Origin: Panicum virgatum
Taxonomy: Eukaryota > Streptophyta > Magnoliopsida > Poales > Poaceae
DNA: 64,000 nt
Assembly: GCF_016808335.1 (NCBI RefSeq)
Contig: NC_053142.1
Location: forward strand, 772,001-836,000
Direction of reading: 5' to 3'
The position numbers were made by a program, and so were the translations under genes. Under the pieces are notes generated by a model. It ran no database searches and was not told where the DNA came from. It saw only the letters and a list, made by a program, of their open reading frames with translations. Positions 22,054 to 33,447 of this stretch are shown piece after piece. Each line of letters begins with the position of its first letter. Within the stretch, counting starts at the first letter, position 1.

Positions 22054-25000
22054 TGTAACAACCTAATTTAAATTCCAACATTTATTAATAAATTTAATTG
22101 GCTTTACTTAATTTTCTAAGGTTTATTATGTTTAGCCTTACATTTAATCTAATTTTGTTTCACAAGTAATTAAAATTTGTCTAAGTTTAAAAAACTTATT
22201 TGTGCATACATGCTGATGCATTTGTTTTATTGGTTTGAGTGCATAGGTGCTTGAATTCAAAGTTGTTTTTGAATTCAAATAGTTGAGTTGAGTTTGAAAG
22301 GGAATAGGAGATAGAAATAGAAAAGGGGAAGGAGCCCAGCAGCCTTTTCCCCTCGCTCAGCCCAAACCCAGTCCGGCCCACTCCCCTTCACTTCCCTTAG
22401 CAGTGGCCCAGCACCCTCTCCTCACGCGCCCAGGCCCAACTGCTGCGCGCGACGCCAGCACCCCCGCTCCCCCTCAGCGCGCACTCGGCCCGCTCGCTCC
22501 CACGCTCGCGCGCCCTCTGGCCGACAAGCCGGGCCCAAGCGTCAGCGCCCCGCTCCCCGCACGCCGCGCACTCGCCGTTGCCGAGTTTCCCTCGCTGACA
22601 GCCTGACCCCACCGCGCAGTCCCTTCATCCCCGCCGAAATCACCGCACCGCAGCGCTGCGCCACGTCACCCGGCCCGCACGCCGAGGTTCCCCTGGGCCC
22701 TCGCCTTCTTAAACGCCGCGCCGCACCCTCCTGGGACCCTAGTCCACCCCATCACCCCCTCAAGCTCGGAGCGGAAGCTGCCCCTACACCGCCGTGCAAC
22801 TGGCGTTCCGCAGCATCTCCGCCACCGCGAGCCGACGCCGCCGCTCCGCCTCGGGGCCAGGGACTCCATCGAGCTCTCCTTCCACGATTTCGTCCCCGCG
22901 CGCACGAGGATTTTGGCGTGCAAACTCCGTCGAGCTGAATCTGCGCCACCACGATTCCACCGGAATTCCGCCTCGGCGTCGCCGTTCCGCACCGACGCCG
23001 TACCACCACAGCTTCTAGCGGGGGTGAGGAACACGCCGTGCCCTTTTCCCCTATGTTTCCCCCTCTGTTCCGTGTAGGTTTCCTCGTCGTAGGTTAACCA
23101 CGCCGTCGTGCCATGGCGGGGGCTCTGCTCCGTTCGATTCCGTCCCGATCTGAGCCCCCCAGGTAGTTGTTCCGTGCCACGTTGTTGCTCCAGTACCAAA
23201 ACCCAAGCCAAATCGGGGCCGGTACCACGAGACCGCGGCTCGCCGGCGACCCAGGGCCGCCTCTCACCACGGCGAGCCACAGCCGAGCCCCGAACGGCCA
23301 TCCCGTGTCCTCCAGAGGTTTACTCGTGTCGTGCACCTTCTTTTGCACCAAACCGCAGGCCCAAAAACCCACTGTAGCCCCCAGACCGCCGAACTCCGGC
23401 GAGCATCAGCCGCGCCGCCGCGAGTGTGGTCGCCGGCGGCAGCACGTCCCCGACCCCGCGCGCGAAACGCGTCTGAGCCAACAGATCTTGATCCAACGGC
23501 CCGCGTTAACCCGTGCCGAGTCAAAAGGAGAAGCGTACTGGTCAGCGCCCGCTACTTTGCAAAAGAGACCCTGTATTTTATCGAAATTAACTCGCGGTCC
23601 ATGCGCCTTCAAAATTAATTCCAGATCTGCCCAGATTTTTGCACAACCCCCCCCCCCCAAGCTTTCTAGAAATAGAACCCGCCGTCCTGATGAGGTCTTT
23701 TTGCACGTCAGCCCTCGGACCTTTCCAGATTTTATGTCTTAGTCCTCGGTTTTGCCCGAAACCCCCTGGAACTCCAGTTTTCTTACAAATAGGTCCCTGG
23801 AACTTGTTTTTGGCCTAGATTTTGCGTTTTAGCTCCGTTTTAGGCGTTCTTTATGTCCACGCAATCGTTGTAACACATAAAATAGTTTTAGACTAGTTTA
23901 GTGTGCTATTTTTATGTACTGATGTACTGTTTCTTAGCTTTTGTTAGTGTTTGCTTGTATGCTTATTGTTGTGCTTTGTTTTTGGCCATGTGTTTGTGAG
24001 TAGACGTTGATCCATCTGAGGAGCCCCAGTACCAGTACCCGGAGCAGCCGTCTTCTGACCAGTTTGAGTAGCAGCAGGAGCAGTACGAGGAAGGCAAGTA
24101 TAACATGAACAACCTATCACTTTAAATACAATTTTTATACTATATTTTAATACTGTATGCCTATAAGGATTTCCTAGCCACTTTATATCCTTTATATATA
24201 TCCTTTGGGTTGCATTTTTGGTTAGTTGTGCTAGGTGCCGCGCTATAACACATAATGGTCCTTTTTAATTAATTGGATTATTGGTATATGCAACTTAATT
24301 CTGAGAGTGGCCCTCTGTGTGGCTTGAGTGGCTCACGTCTCGTTAAAATTGGTTTTGTTAGAAACATGGTTTAGGGGGCCAGCACGGTGCTTACTGCCTG
24401 GTTGGCCACTCTCCATAAGGACCGGTTCATAGAGCGACAACCTGGGACAACAGCGCTACCACAAGACTGGAATGGGACGGTCTTGGCTTACTAATTAGGC
24501 CATTTTGGTTCGGGAGTAACTTACCGACGGGGCAAGAGGGGAGTCGAGCTTCAATGGTGTCCATGCTACGAGGCTTGGTCTGTGTACCCCTTGAGGTGGG
24601 TACCATCGTTGCATTGCCCGAATCCTTAGCGGTTACACCTTACCAACGTGTCCTTTGTAACGGCCTCGTAGTGAGTTTGCTAGTCATCTCACCTAAGAAA
24701 GTGTGATGAACAACTAGCGTAGCTCACGACTTGTGGGTAAAGATGTGCAATCTCTGCAGAGTATAAAACTGGTATACTAACCGTGCTCACGGTCATGAGC
24801 GGCCCAGATCCTCCTTTTGATTAGTGGGGTTATCTCCTTCCGACGAGGGGGGTGCCTCTCGGGGTTACCTTGGTGGTTTCGGTTTGGTTCTCAGTAGTAT
24901 CATGATTAATTTTGATTAATTATTATGTAACTAGGTTTATGGTAATTCATCAACTTGTAGTAATTAGCTTTAATAAAATTTTGCCAAGACTTAAAAGCTA

Positions 25001-25430
25001 ATGCAGTCAGTCAGCCAACCTAGAGCCTCATAGTTTGTGTTATACTTGTTGAGTACAAGTTGTGTACTCACTCTTGCCTCTTCTCTACTTTTCCCTCTTG
25101 GTTACGCTACTGCTGCTCAGTTCCTGCCGACGCGAGGGAGTTCGCTCAGCGCTACCAGGACTACGAGGACTTCTAGGCGTTCGTCTCCCAGTCGACGTCC
25201 CTGTGGCGCCTCGCTCAACTTCGGAGAGTTTTATCGTATTTGTACTTCGCTTCCGCTGTATCAGACATTTTGTCATTAATGTAATAAATAACATTCATAT
25301 TCGCTTTATTATATCTTTTTACGCGATATGTGCTGTGATATACTGTTCATTCTGTTGTATATACATGTGACTTGATCCTGGCACGTATATGATTGCTCGG
25401 TTTATGTCCTTTTATAAACCGGGTGTTACA
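22054..25430 (+). repeat. 3' LTR of the chromovirus, about 3.38 kb
   Basis: Runs from TGTAACAACC to GGGTGTTACA. Such long LTRs are usual in the Tekay/Del lineage. 22380-23700 is GC-rich and has open frames on both strands that match no protein I know. 24000-25250 is mixed; short frames there are not supported as genes. A C run lies at 23647-23658. Confidence 0.85.
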
Positions 25431-25435
25431 AATTT
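25431..25435. repeat. Target-site duplication AATTT (right)
   Basis: Matches 21039-21043 exactly. Confidence 0.85.
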
Positions 25436-28400
25436 GATCTTCTTTTGGTCTTGTAATCAATCGAATAACTCCTTGAAAACCCTATGGAAAAAATCAGGAG
25501 ATGCAATACAATATATCTCCCCCAAAAACCTTTCAGGAATAATGTGAGGAGAATCTTTGGAAAACCCTGTGGGAAAAACCAAAGTAATTCCGGTATAATA
25601 GGCAAAACTCCTTAAAACCCAGTGGGAAAAATAATAAGAAACACTATAATATACAATTACCAATGTTAGTAGACTCTTGAGATAAACTCAAAGTCTTAGT
25701 CTAATAACATTTTGACCCTATGGTCAATATGCTTCAAATATCATCTTCTAAAAATCCTTGTGGGGAAAACTAGATGACATAGCATATAACTTTACGTTGA
25801 CATTGCCTCATCAAAAACTTTATATGAGAAACCTCAAAAAAGGAAAAACTCACATAAAGAAAAGAGTACAATGTATCATATGTCTCAATATCATCCACCA
25901 AAAATCTTTTTGGGAAAAATGGATGATATGACATAGTCTTGTGTCGATATTATCTCATTAAAAACTTTATATGAGAAACCCAAAGGGAAAACTCATACAA
26001 AGAAAACATTGCAATATGATGTTTTCAACAAGTTATTAATCAAAGAGACGAGAGACTCTCCCCCTTAAACTTGCAAACCTTTCATACCAATATATTCTAC
26101 ACATATGAAATGTGGAGTATAGTAGACCTTGTGAATATCTCTTCGAGATTATCACAAGTACTTAGTTTGCAAATGTTCATATGCCCATATGACCTATGAA
26201 ACAGAACCATCTTAATGCAAAATATTGCATTAAGTATAACTTGTCTCCATCTAAACAACACAAGCTGCATTACCTTTATAAATAATAACCTTTGATTCAA
26301 TAGAATCAGAACCACATAACTTCAGTATGTGACATATCATTCTGTCAAGCTATACACATTCATGTGTAGCCTTGTACAATGCAATATCAGAATGATTAGT
26401 GAAATTAACCATTAAATGTCTACTTAAAGACTATTGCAGAATGGTCTTTTCATATTCCTGTAAAGCTTATTTTAATTATCTGAAATTTGGGGATCTTATA
26501 GATAACCAGAATCATGATATCCACGTAATCGGATCATGGATTATACCAAGTCCATATATGCTATTTTAAGATATCAAAGATATTCTTAATTTCAATCTAC
26601 CAACCTTAGGTAGGAATAGTGCTACTATTAGATAGCAAATTATTGCAAAGACAATACCAGGCCAGAAACTTTTGCAATATATGTATTAGCACATAAATAG
26701 CACAGGAATAATGGACCGCATGTCTCGTTATGTTAATTCAATCACTATGGCATAAAACAATCTCCCCTCATGTCTTTCTCTATCATAAGGTAGAACTACC
26801 ATAGGATTCCCTTTCATATTGAATCACTCAATATGATGTGGATATAGGTAGCTTTACTACAAAAATCTGGGAGAAGATACTTGGATCCTAAACACAAAAT
26901 AAAATTTTGGTTTAGACTATTATCTTCTATCTCTAAACTCCGTCTTTAGTTTACAACATGCTCTTGACAAGTGTTCATTATCAATGATGTCAAGATTACT
27001 GACAATCATATAATACTAGGAAATCCAATTTAAGAATTCCGAAATGAATACCACGTGTAATCAATCTTGTATCCTTCAATATAAGGAATACATACAAAGT
27101 CGATTGTACCAAAATCAACTTAACTGCCTTAAGTCATATATTGACTTAAGAAATACATGGTATTTGTTGCGATTTTATATATAAGTAAGTATTGGATATG
27201 TAAACTCCTTCCTGGAAGTTTCACAATATACCAAATCAAGTGATCATATGTAAATCACTACATCTATCATCTGCAAAGATAGATGCTTTTGTACTGCCAG
27301 TCAAAAGGTAGTATCGGAAATTTATAACTTACAATGGAGAATAACCTGCATTGAAATGAATGCTCTGGGCTTTGCGTAAACAACTTGTGCTACTAGTCTT
27401 GCTTTAATCTCACCACCTCATTGTTCTCAATCCATTCTAGGATGAAAACACTTTTGTACCCACAGTAAAGGTACATCTAGGTATTGGCTTACCAAAAATA
27501 CCTCTCTTCTGGTGAGCAAGACTATCTCTGTATGTATAACTTTACTCAACAAGTTCCAGTAAGAGTGACAAAACACTCTGGCATGGTGTTATTAACTGGA
27601 TAACTTTGAATAATGTATACAATTTATTCAGAGAAGTATGAGTCGACTCATGTAACATTTATATGATATAATTCTCCAGTTATCAAAACTCAAAAATGGA
27701 CCCTGAATGACTCATCGTGACTTCCTTAAACGAGAGTCAGGGCTTTCCGATATCCCAGCATCAGTATTTTGTGCACCTCTAAGCTGGGTTGTGGATTATA
27801 AATATCCACATGACATAAAATGTCCTCTAGGTATCTTTCAACCAAAGGTTGAGTTGCATTTACTACTTTAGAAGAAAAGTCTTCTATTGCTAGCATTAAT
27901 AATCCTGCTTTATGGCCATATTGTTCCCCCTCTTATTTACAATTGGGAGTTGAGTGGTTTTACTTAGTACCACTACTCTTTCTGGCACATACTTGCATTA
28001 GATTAATGATTAGTAAATGCATGTAGCAGTTTATTTGCAATACTAAGCAAATCTTTGAACTCAAAGTTCAGTTAATTTAGTAAGTGATCCTGAGCTTGAA
28101 ATGTTTTATGCATTCAAATGTTTTCCGAGCATTATATATGGTACTTCTAATCTCCCCCTAATGACTGAAAAAGCTCATTTATACTAAAATCCAGCATACA
28201 TGTTGTAAATAGATCCTCTCTAAGAGATCTACATACTGAACAATCGACGGAGATTTGAAATCTTAGATGATCCCCAATTTCCTGTGCGAACCCATCAATG
28301 TATGCTGCGGTGGTGAGAGTGGTACATATAAACGTAACTCAATCTTACGCAAATAGGAAATCTTCATGTATTTCCACGTACTATATGCAATTAATCATAA

Positions 28401-30550
28401 GTCAGAAGTGTGTAAACCTACCTGACTTCAATACGAAGTTGATGATAGCAATCCAATAATGATGATCCTGTTATGACTTTAATGTTATACTTATAAATTC
28501 AAATTTATGCTTTTGGATATGTAACTAAACTCTTGTGATACCAAGCAATCGTCATTGAAGGTATAAGGGTTTAGGAATGTTCAGGATAATGCTCATAACT
28601 AGAACCATTATCTACCAAATGCATGGTTGAGTGTGTAAATTTTACACACTCTAGATCATCTCATAGATGTATCTATACAACTATAAAATACCTGAACTGT
28701 CCATACAATCTTTGTATCGGACCCATACATATATTTTTTTTAATATGATCAAGGAATCTAATAAAGTCAATCTGATTTTAAGATAAGAGGGTCTTAAAAT
28801 CTGTTTCCCTATGGTACTTATCGTATCCACACTTTGGGAAAGTCAGGACCAAATGAATTGCCACTAATTTCTCACGCATCACTTTGGATGCCCAAGTTGA
28901 TCATTTCAAATTGAATAGATCAACCGTGTGAAAATTTTGGATACGCAACATGGTGTACGGGATGGTGGTATGCATAATACGACAAAAATGAGATCTATCT
29001 CATTACTTATATGCCATATCCAAAGTTATCTTTTTGTGTTTTCCTAAAAACACATGTGGATATCTCTATACTTTAATAAAATATGAGTTGAATTAGGACA
29101 TAATTAAACGTCATCAATTGTTTACTCATATCCTTAGGAAGAATGATAGTGGAGAAGAGTCGACCAAACTATCATTGCATCGCATCAGCAATAGCAAAAA
29201 TTATTCCCTCTTCTTGACATAAGAACCAAGAATATTTTGCTTCCATAATTATAAATTTTGTGGTACAAATTATCCACTAGACACAAATCATTCCAAATTG
29301 GAGTGATTCCCGTACAATCTATATATGGCAAGAATTCAATGGAATTTTTGTGTAATATATAGAAAAATCCATAAGTATTGTCGAGTATCAAATTCATCAA
29401 TATGATACTCACAGTAGTTATGCATTGACAATAAATGTTACAACTTATTTTGATGGACTAAATAATATCAATGGACCATGAGATTATTCTCAAATATCAA
29501 AATAAGTCATTCGAATTATGTTCGATGATCTTGTTGTCCATGAATTTATGTTCTCTTATGATAGAAATGGAAGTCTTTGTTATGCGATCTTAGAAGATCT
29601 AGCAAAAACAATCAAATTTCTAGAGAGCTTAAAATTTAAGATTGAAAACCTTTCAAATCTTATGTCCTAGCTCCTATTTTATCCCTTATTAATATTTAAT
29701 ATAGATAAATTATTCCTTCCATAAGATATTCTTATCGATAATCTTTATGGATGTAGTGCCTTAACAATAGCAAGACACATTTTTTGTTATCTATAATAAA
29801 CAACCCCAATCAAGGGTCATTAAACTCTTTTATTAGTTTATGGGATGAAACCAATATTAAAGTCCATTGTTTATGTGGGATACTAATGCCATCAAGAGTG
29901 AGTTCAATAGACTCCTCTGAAGTCAATATCCAAAACATGTGACAATCCATTGATTTAATGAATTTACACCTAAGGTAAACTCAAATCACTATGATGATGT
30001 TTTAATATCAAATGCAATATTTTATAATTGTATATCTTATCATAATTTTGGATCATTATCGGTAACCATATAAATGTGTATACCATACAACGAATCATCA
30101 TAGATTTTATTGATACACAATACAAATAATCTCTATGTCAGAAACATAGAGTAGATCTTTATAGTAGGCAATGTAAATTGCTGCCGAAGAATGGTCTTTG
30201 GGCAGAATAATTCACAAGGAATTAAATGCAGCCTTTGCTTAGGACTCTACTACCTTGTGTAAAATAAAAAAAATATGATGACAAAGAACAATCCAAAACC
30301 TTTATTTTGATTAAAAACACATCGTAGGTACTCATCAAGTTCAGAGAAACAAGATGTAGACCTCTTAGTAACAGATGATTAGATCACTGCTATAGCACGG
30401 TCTCAAGGCAGGATAAGTCACAAGAAATTAAATGTAGCCTATGTCATAGTCCCCATTACCTTGTGTTAATTAATCAAAATAATCAAGATATGTATATTGC
30501 AAATTTTTAATCCATTAAAGATGAATAATCTTTAATGATATTCATGTCTT
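25436..30550 (-). pseudogene. Strongly decayed Ty1-copia element (Ale/Retrofit-like), minus strand
   Basis: AT-rich sequence without a long frame, but copia remnants appear on the minus strand in the right order. Near 27370-27450 an RT phrase resembling NNEVVR, K-ARLVAQ is split over frames. Near 26230-26290 there is RNase H-like NAACVVQM, and near 26130-26160 DNLADIFTK and an IGMK-like tail. 25450-26040 has several copies of a motif such as CTCATTAAAAACTTTATATG with GGGAAAA runs, typical of the region just before the 3' LTR in this group. Indels and stops are everywhere. The short 3' LTR is at 20806-20994; the right LTR is not recognisable and the right boundary is approximate. Confidence 0.6.
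30180..30475. repeat. Imperfect direct repeat of about 80 bp
   Basis: TCACAAGGAATTAAATGCAG at 30211-30230 and the following 50 bp recur as TCACAAGAAATTAAATGTAG near 30419, both ending ACCTTGTGT. It lies at the far end of the decayed copia; role unknown. Confidence 0.7.
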
Positions 30551-30582
30551 AGTTAAACTGCAACTAAGTTACTAGTAGTTTA

Positions 30583-30790
30583 ACTTGTATGTGGTGCAAA
30601 AATGTGTTTTAGGTGCACCAAAATACCCCGATTCTATTATAAAATTACAAATATAACATATATGTTGGTGCAAAATAGGGGGTTTGGGTGCACCAACATA
30701 GTCAAAAATAGTTATTGGAGTCACAAATGTAATATGTATGTGTTGCAAAGGAGAATTTGGTGCACCACATATTCCAAAATATAATAGAAT
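30583..30790. repeat. Three imperfect tandem units around a GGTGCAC motif
   Basis: Units near 30594, 30665 and 30742 each have G(G/T)TGCAAA, 12-15 bases of purine-rich sequence, then GGTGCACCA. They are separated by AT-rich spacers containing ATAACATATATG or GTAATATGTATG, with a spacing of about 70-77 bp. The minus strand is open through them (116 codons, 30572-30922) and repeats a GAPK/GAPN phrase, but no protein family is recognisable. Confidence 0.75.
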
Positions 30791-30839
30791 CAAGATGGCA
30801 TTGTAATATAATATAATCAAATTACAAAATATATTACAA

Positions 30840-31720
30840 TGACAATATCCAAGCAACAACAAAGCACGAAGCGCTATAGTTGGGTAGTGGCATAGTTGGG
30901 CTGTTGCTGCTGCTGCTGCCACTCGCCCCGCCGCGTCGCTGCCGCTCGCTGCTCGCCATGCTGCTGCTGCCGCCGTCGCAGCACCGCGCTTGCCGCTCCC
31001 GCCGCCGCCGCCCTCGCTGCGAGCTCGCTGCTGCCGCCGCCGCTGCGCGCTCGCCGCTTCCTGCGCTGCAGCAGCCGGCCCCAGCAGAGAAGGGCAAGGC
31101 CAGGGCGGCCGCGGCTAGTCCCTACATGCAGGGGAAGAGAGGGGAGGCGAGGTTATGGACAGTCGTGAGGAGGGGAGGGGAGGGGCACCGCACCTCACAG
31201 AGGTCGATTCGCATGGCACCGCGCCGGATCTCGCCGCTCCCGACGCCGCCACGCTCGCCGCGAGCTTGCCGTTCCCACCGCCGTTGCGGATCTGTAGGGT
31301 AAGAGAGCTAGGGGAAGCAGCGGGAAGGGACGGAGGGGAGCCAGCGTTGGAGCTAGCAGGGGAAAGGAGCAGAGAGGGAAGGGGAAGGGTCGGCGGGGAA
31401 CGGCCCGTGCGCCGGCCCCCGCAGTCGCGGCCGCGCCGAGCTCCTGCGCCGGCCATAGTCGAGCTCCTGCGATGGCCGTGGTCGAGCTCCCGCGTGTGGA
31501 TGTCCCGCACCAAGCTCCCACGCCGGCCCGTGGTCGAGCTCCCGCGGCGGCCGGGTGGCCGCGCGTGGATCTCCCCGCCACTGGGGAGAGAAGGGAGAGG
31601 AGGGGAGATGGGAGGAGATGGGGAATGAGAGGGAGGAGAAGGAATGAAGGGAGAGGGGCGGCGTGCGCTGTGGGAGAGGGGAGGAGAAGGGAGATGAGTG
31701 AAAGAGAGGAAGAGAAAAAT
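30840..31720. other. GC-rich, trinucleotide-rich stretch
   Basis: 30896-31080 is rich in CTG/CCG triplets. 31433-31560 holds about five diverged copies of a 25-30-bp unit around GTCGAGCTCC(C/T)GCG. Long open frames exist on both strands, as expected from composition alone, and none resembles a known domain. It may be the interior edge of the CACTA element ending at 31887. Confidence 0.55.
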
Positions 31721-31739
31721 TAAAATAGGTGGAGAACAC

Positions 31740-31887
31740 ATCACCGCCGGGTCATATTACAACCCAGCGGTGATGCTAATATATCACCGCCGAGTCCATT
31801 TGGAACCGGCGGTGATAGACTATCACCGCCGGTTCGAAACAAACCGGCGGCGATGGGGCGTTTGCGATGATGTAGTCTGTAGTAGTG
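31740..31887 (-). mobile_element. CACTA element terminus with subterminal repeats
   Basis: Read inward from 31887 on the minus strand the sequence starts CACTACTACAGAC. Inside it are inverted subterminal motifs (TATCACCGCC, CCGGCGGTGAT, repeated four or five times), the usual transposase-binding array of CACTA elements. The other end may be 20082 (weak evidence). The terminus lies about 200 bp upstream of the exon at 32086, so it would form part of that gene's promoter region. Confidence 0.75.
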
Positions 31888-32085
31888 ATCTGATCATGGT
31901 GGTATTCTCTGCTCGGCCTTAACTCTCAAATCCCTTTTAAATCCACCAAATAATCGACAATAAATCTTCACCCCTGAAGCTTCGTTGCATCTAGCAGCAC
32001 GAAGCAACGAGTCCTTCAGTTGATCAGTTCCAAGCGCGCAAGCTCGCCAGGCTTCCGCCGTTCAATAGCAGCTAGCCTAAGTGGG

Positions 32086-32346
32086 ATGATGGCTGATAGT
32101 GTCGAAGGAGATGGGAGTAACGGTGGTGGATCCGGCAACCAGGAGCGTCTGGCGGTGTACAATGAGGTTCAGGCGGCGTACGCCCACGCTCGAGCCTACG
32201 ATCACGCTGTGATGTACGCACACCTTTGGGCGTACGTTTCGCGGGCTGTCATGGCCTCAGGGCTCCTGGCTCTCTTGTGGTCCACGGTGATTCTTCTTGG
32301 TGGCTACGTCCAGTCTGGGGTCAATTACCGTGATACAAGCAGCCGG
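32086..32346 (+). CDS. Probable first exon of the armadillo/BLE2-like membrane protein gene
   Basis: ATG 32086 (a second ATG follows directly) opens a GC-balanced frame with a plant-like N terminus: a Gly/Ser-rich leader, NQERLAVYNEVQAAYAHARA, then a hydrophobic segment SGLLALLWSTVILLGGYV (about residues 61-78) that reads as a membrane helix. The frame can end at a donor GTCAGT (32347); other GT sites lie at 32317 and 32326. The N terminus plus single helix resembles grass BLE2-type proteins, whose later part is seen at 46232-49136. The exact splice phase to that exon is unresolved, and a small middle exon may be missing or hidden. An independent or broken gene fragment is the alternative. 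Confidence 0.5.
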
Positions 32347-33447
32347 GTCAGTAATCTCATCCATCTATTTGTGTCCGTTCTCTCTATTTTTGTACGTATT
32401 CAGTTCCCATACAAGGTTCACAACAGTACATATTATATACTACAACAATTACAACGGATTCCATGTGTTCTATATATATCGCAGTAAGATGCATGCTGTT
32501 TTGGTCTTGTTCTATAATTCTAAGGGTTCCTCTGGATTGGAGGATAAACAATATAGCAATTTTGAAGGCTACAAATCCTATAGAAAAGACCCTATGATGC
32601 CCTTTAGAAAATATTTTCTACCAATTCCTCTGGAATTCCTATGCATTGTGCGTCATTCCTATGGAATTTTGAAGGAAACTAAACATGAGCTCCAACCTCT
32701 TGTTGTTTCCTACGGTTTTCCTACATTATGTCCAAATACATATTTTATTCATGTAGGATTTCAAGTGTTAGTGCATTTCTTCCTATGTGTTCCTATCTAT
32801 AATTCTTATAAAGTTAAACCTCAACCCGCGATGTTCTATTTCGATACAAAAAATGTATGACACGGGATAGGTGATGTTTCTTTGGACCGTCATCGATAGT
32901 TAACCGTGACGCGTTTTCGCTTGTTCGTGGCTAAATCAAAACCGCACGTAAAGCCAAATTTCTTGTAGTGCTCCACTAGAGGATTTCTCTCTTCATGTAA
33001 GATGTCCACATCATTCTCCACTAATAAGTGACACTAAATGTTTTATCTCTTCATGCAAGGTGTTCACATCATTCTTCACTAAACCCATGTCATCTCTTAT
33101 TAATTAAAAAATATCCATGTCAACTCCATCATGTGAAATATTTAATCGATTAACATACAAGTCATCTACATATGCTATTTGTTTCATTGTTTATTCCTCT
33201 ACAATGTAATTAAACATTTTATTAGTTTTTCCTCTATTAGCTTGCCAATTTTTTACCAGATCTGATACAATAAAAGAACATATATGTATACATATTATAC
33301 AAATACTCCTCGTTCCTATATTTTGTAAATACTTTGTTCCAAAGAAGGCCTAAGTGTGTGGTCGTGCCCTGCTGAAGGACTGAGTAGAGAGAGGTGAATG
33401 ATATATATAGCCAATAAGAATTCTTTGTAAGAACACGGTCTATATTG
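32347..33447. other. Intronic or intergenic sequence, no gene seen
   Basis: 32520-32830 contains MITE-like phrases such as GGATTGGAGG, CCTATAGAAAAG and GGAATTCCTATGCATTG in mirrored order, suggesting an old hAT-like non-autonomous element without sharp ends. 32990-33080 has two diverged copies of a phrase TCTTCATG(T/C)AAG(A/G)TGT(C/T)CACATCATTC, 61 bp apart. No coding support. Confidence 0.5.

Larger units (their letters stand above)
21044..25430 (+). mobile_element. Rearranged chromovirus (Ty3-gypsy) insertion with U5 ends at both termini
   Basis: The unit is flanked by AATTT. From left: a 110-bp inverted copy of the LTR 3' end (21044-21153), an integrase C-terminal coding fragment (21154-22017), a polypurine tract, and one 3.4-kb LTR (22054-25430). 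The left 110 bp match the reverse complement of 25321-25430 with two mismatches. A normal element would have the U3 end of a 5' LTR at the left. Everything from the 5' LTR to the middle of integrase is missing. It interrupts a degenerate copia element. Confidence 0.85.

Noticed and set aside
22380..23740. Several long overlapping open frames on both strands
   Set aside because: They lie within the chromovirus LTR, are GC-rich on both strands and show no known domain; composition explains them.
30880..31744. Open frames of 140-209 codons on both strands
   Set aside because: Triplet-rich low-complexity sequence; predicted proteins are runs of Ala, Arg, Pro, Ser without domains.
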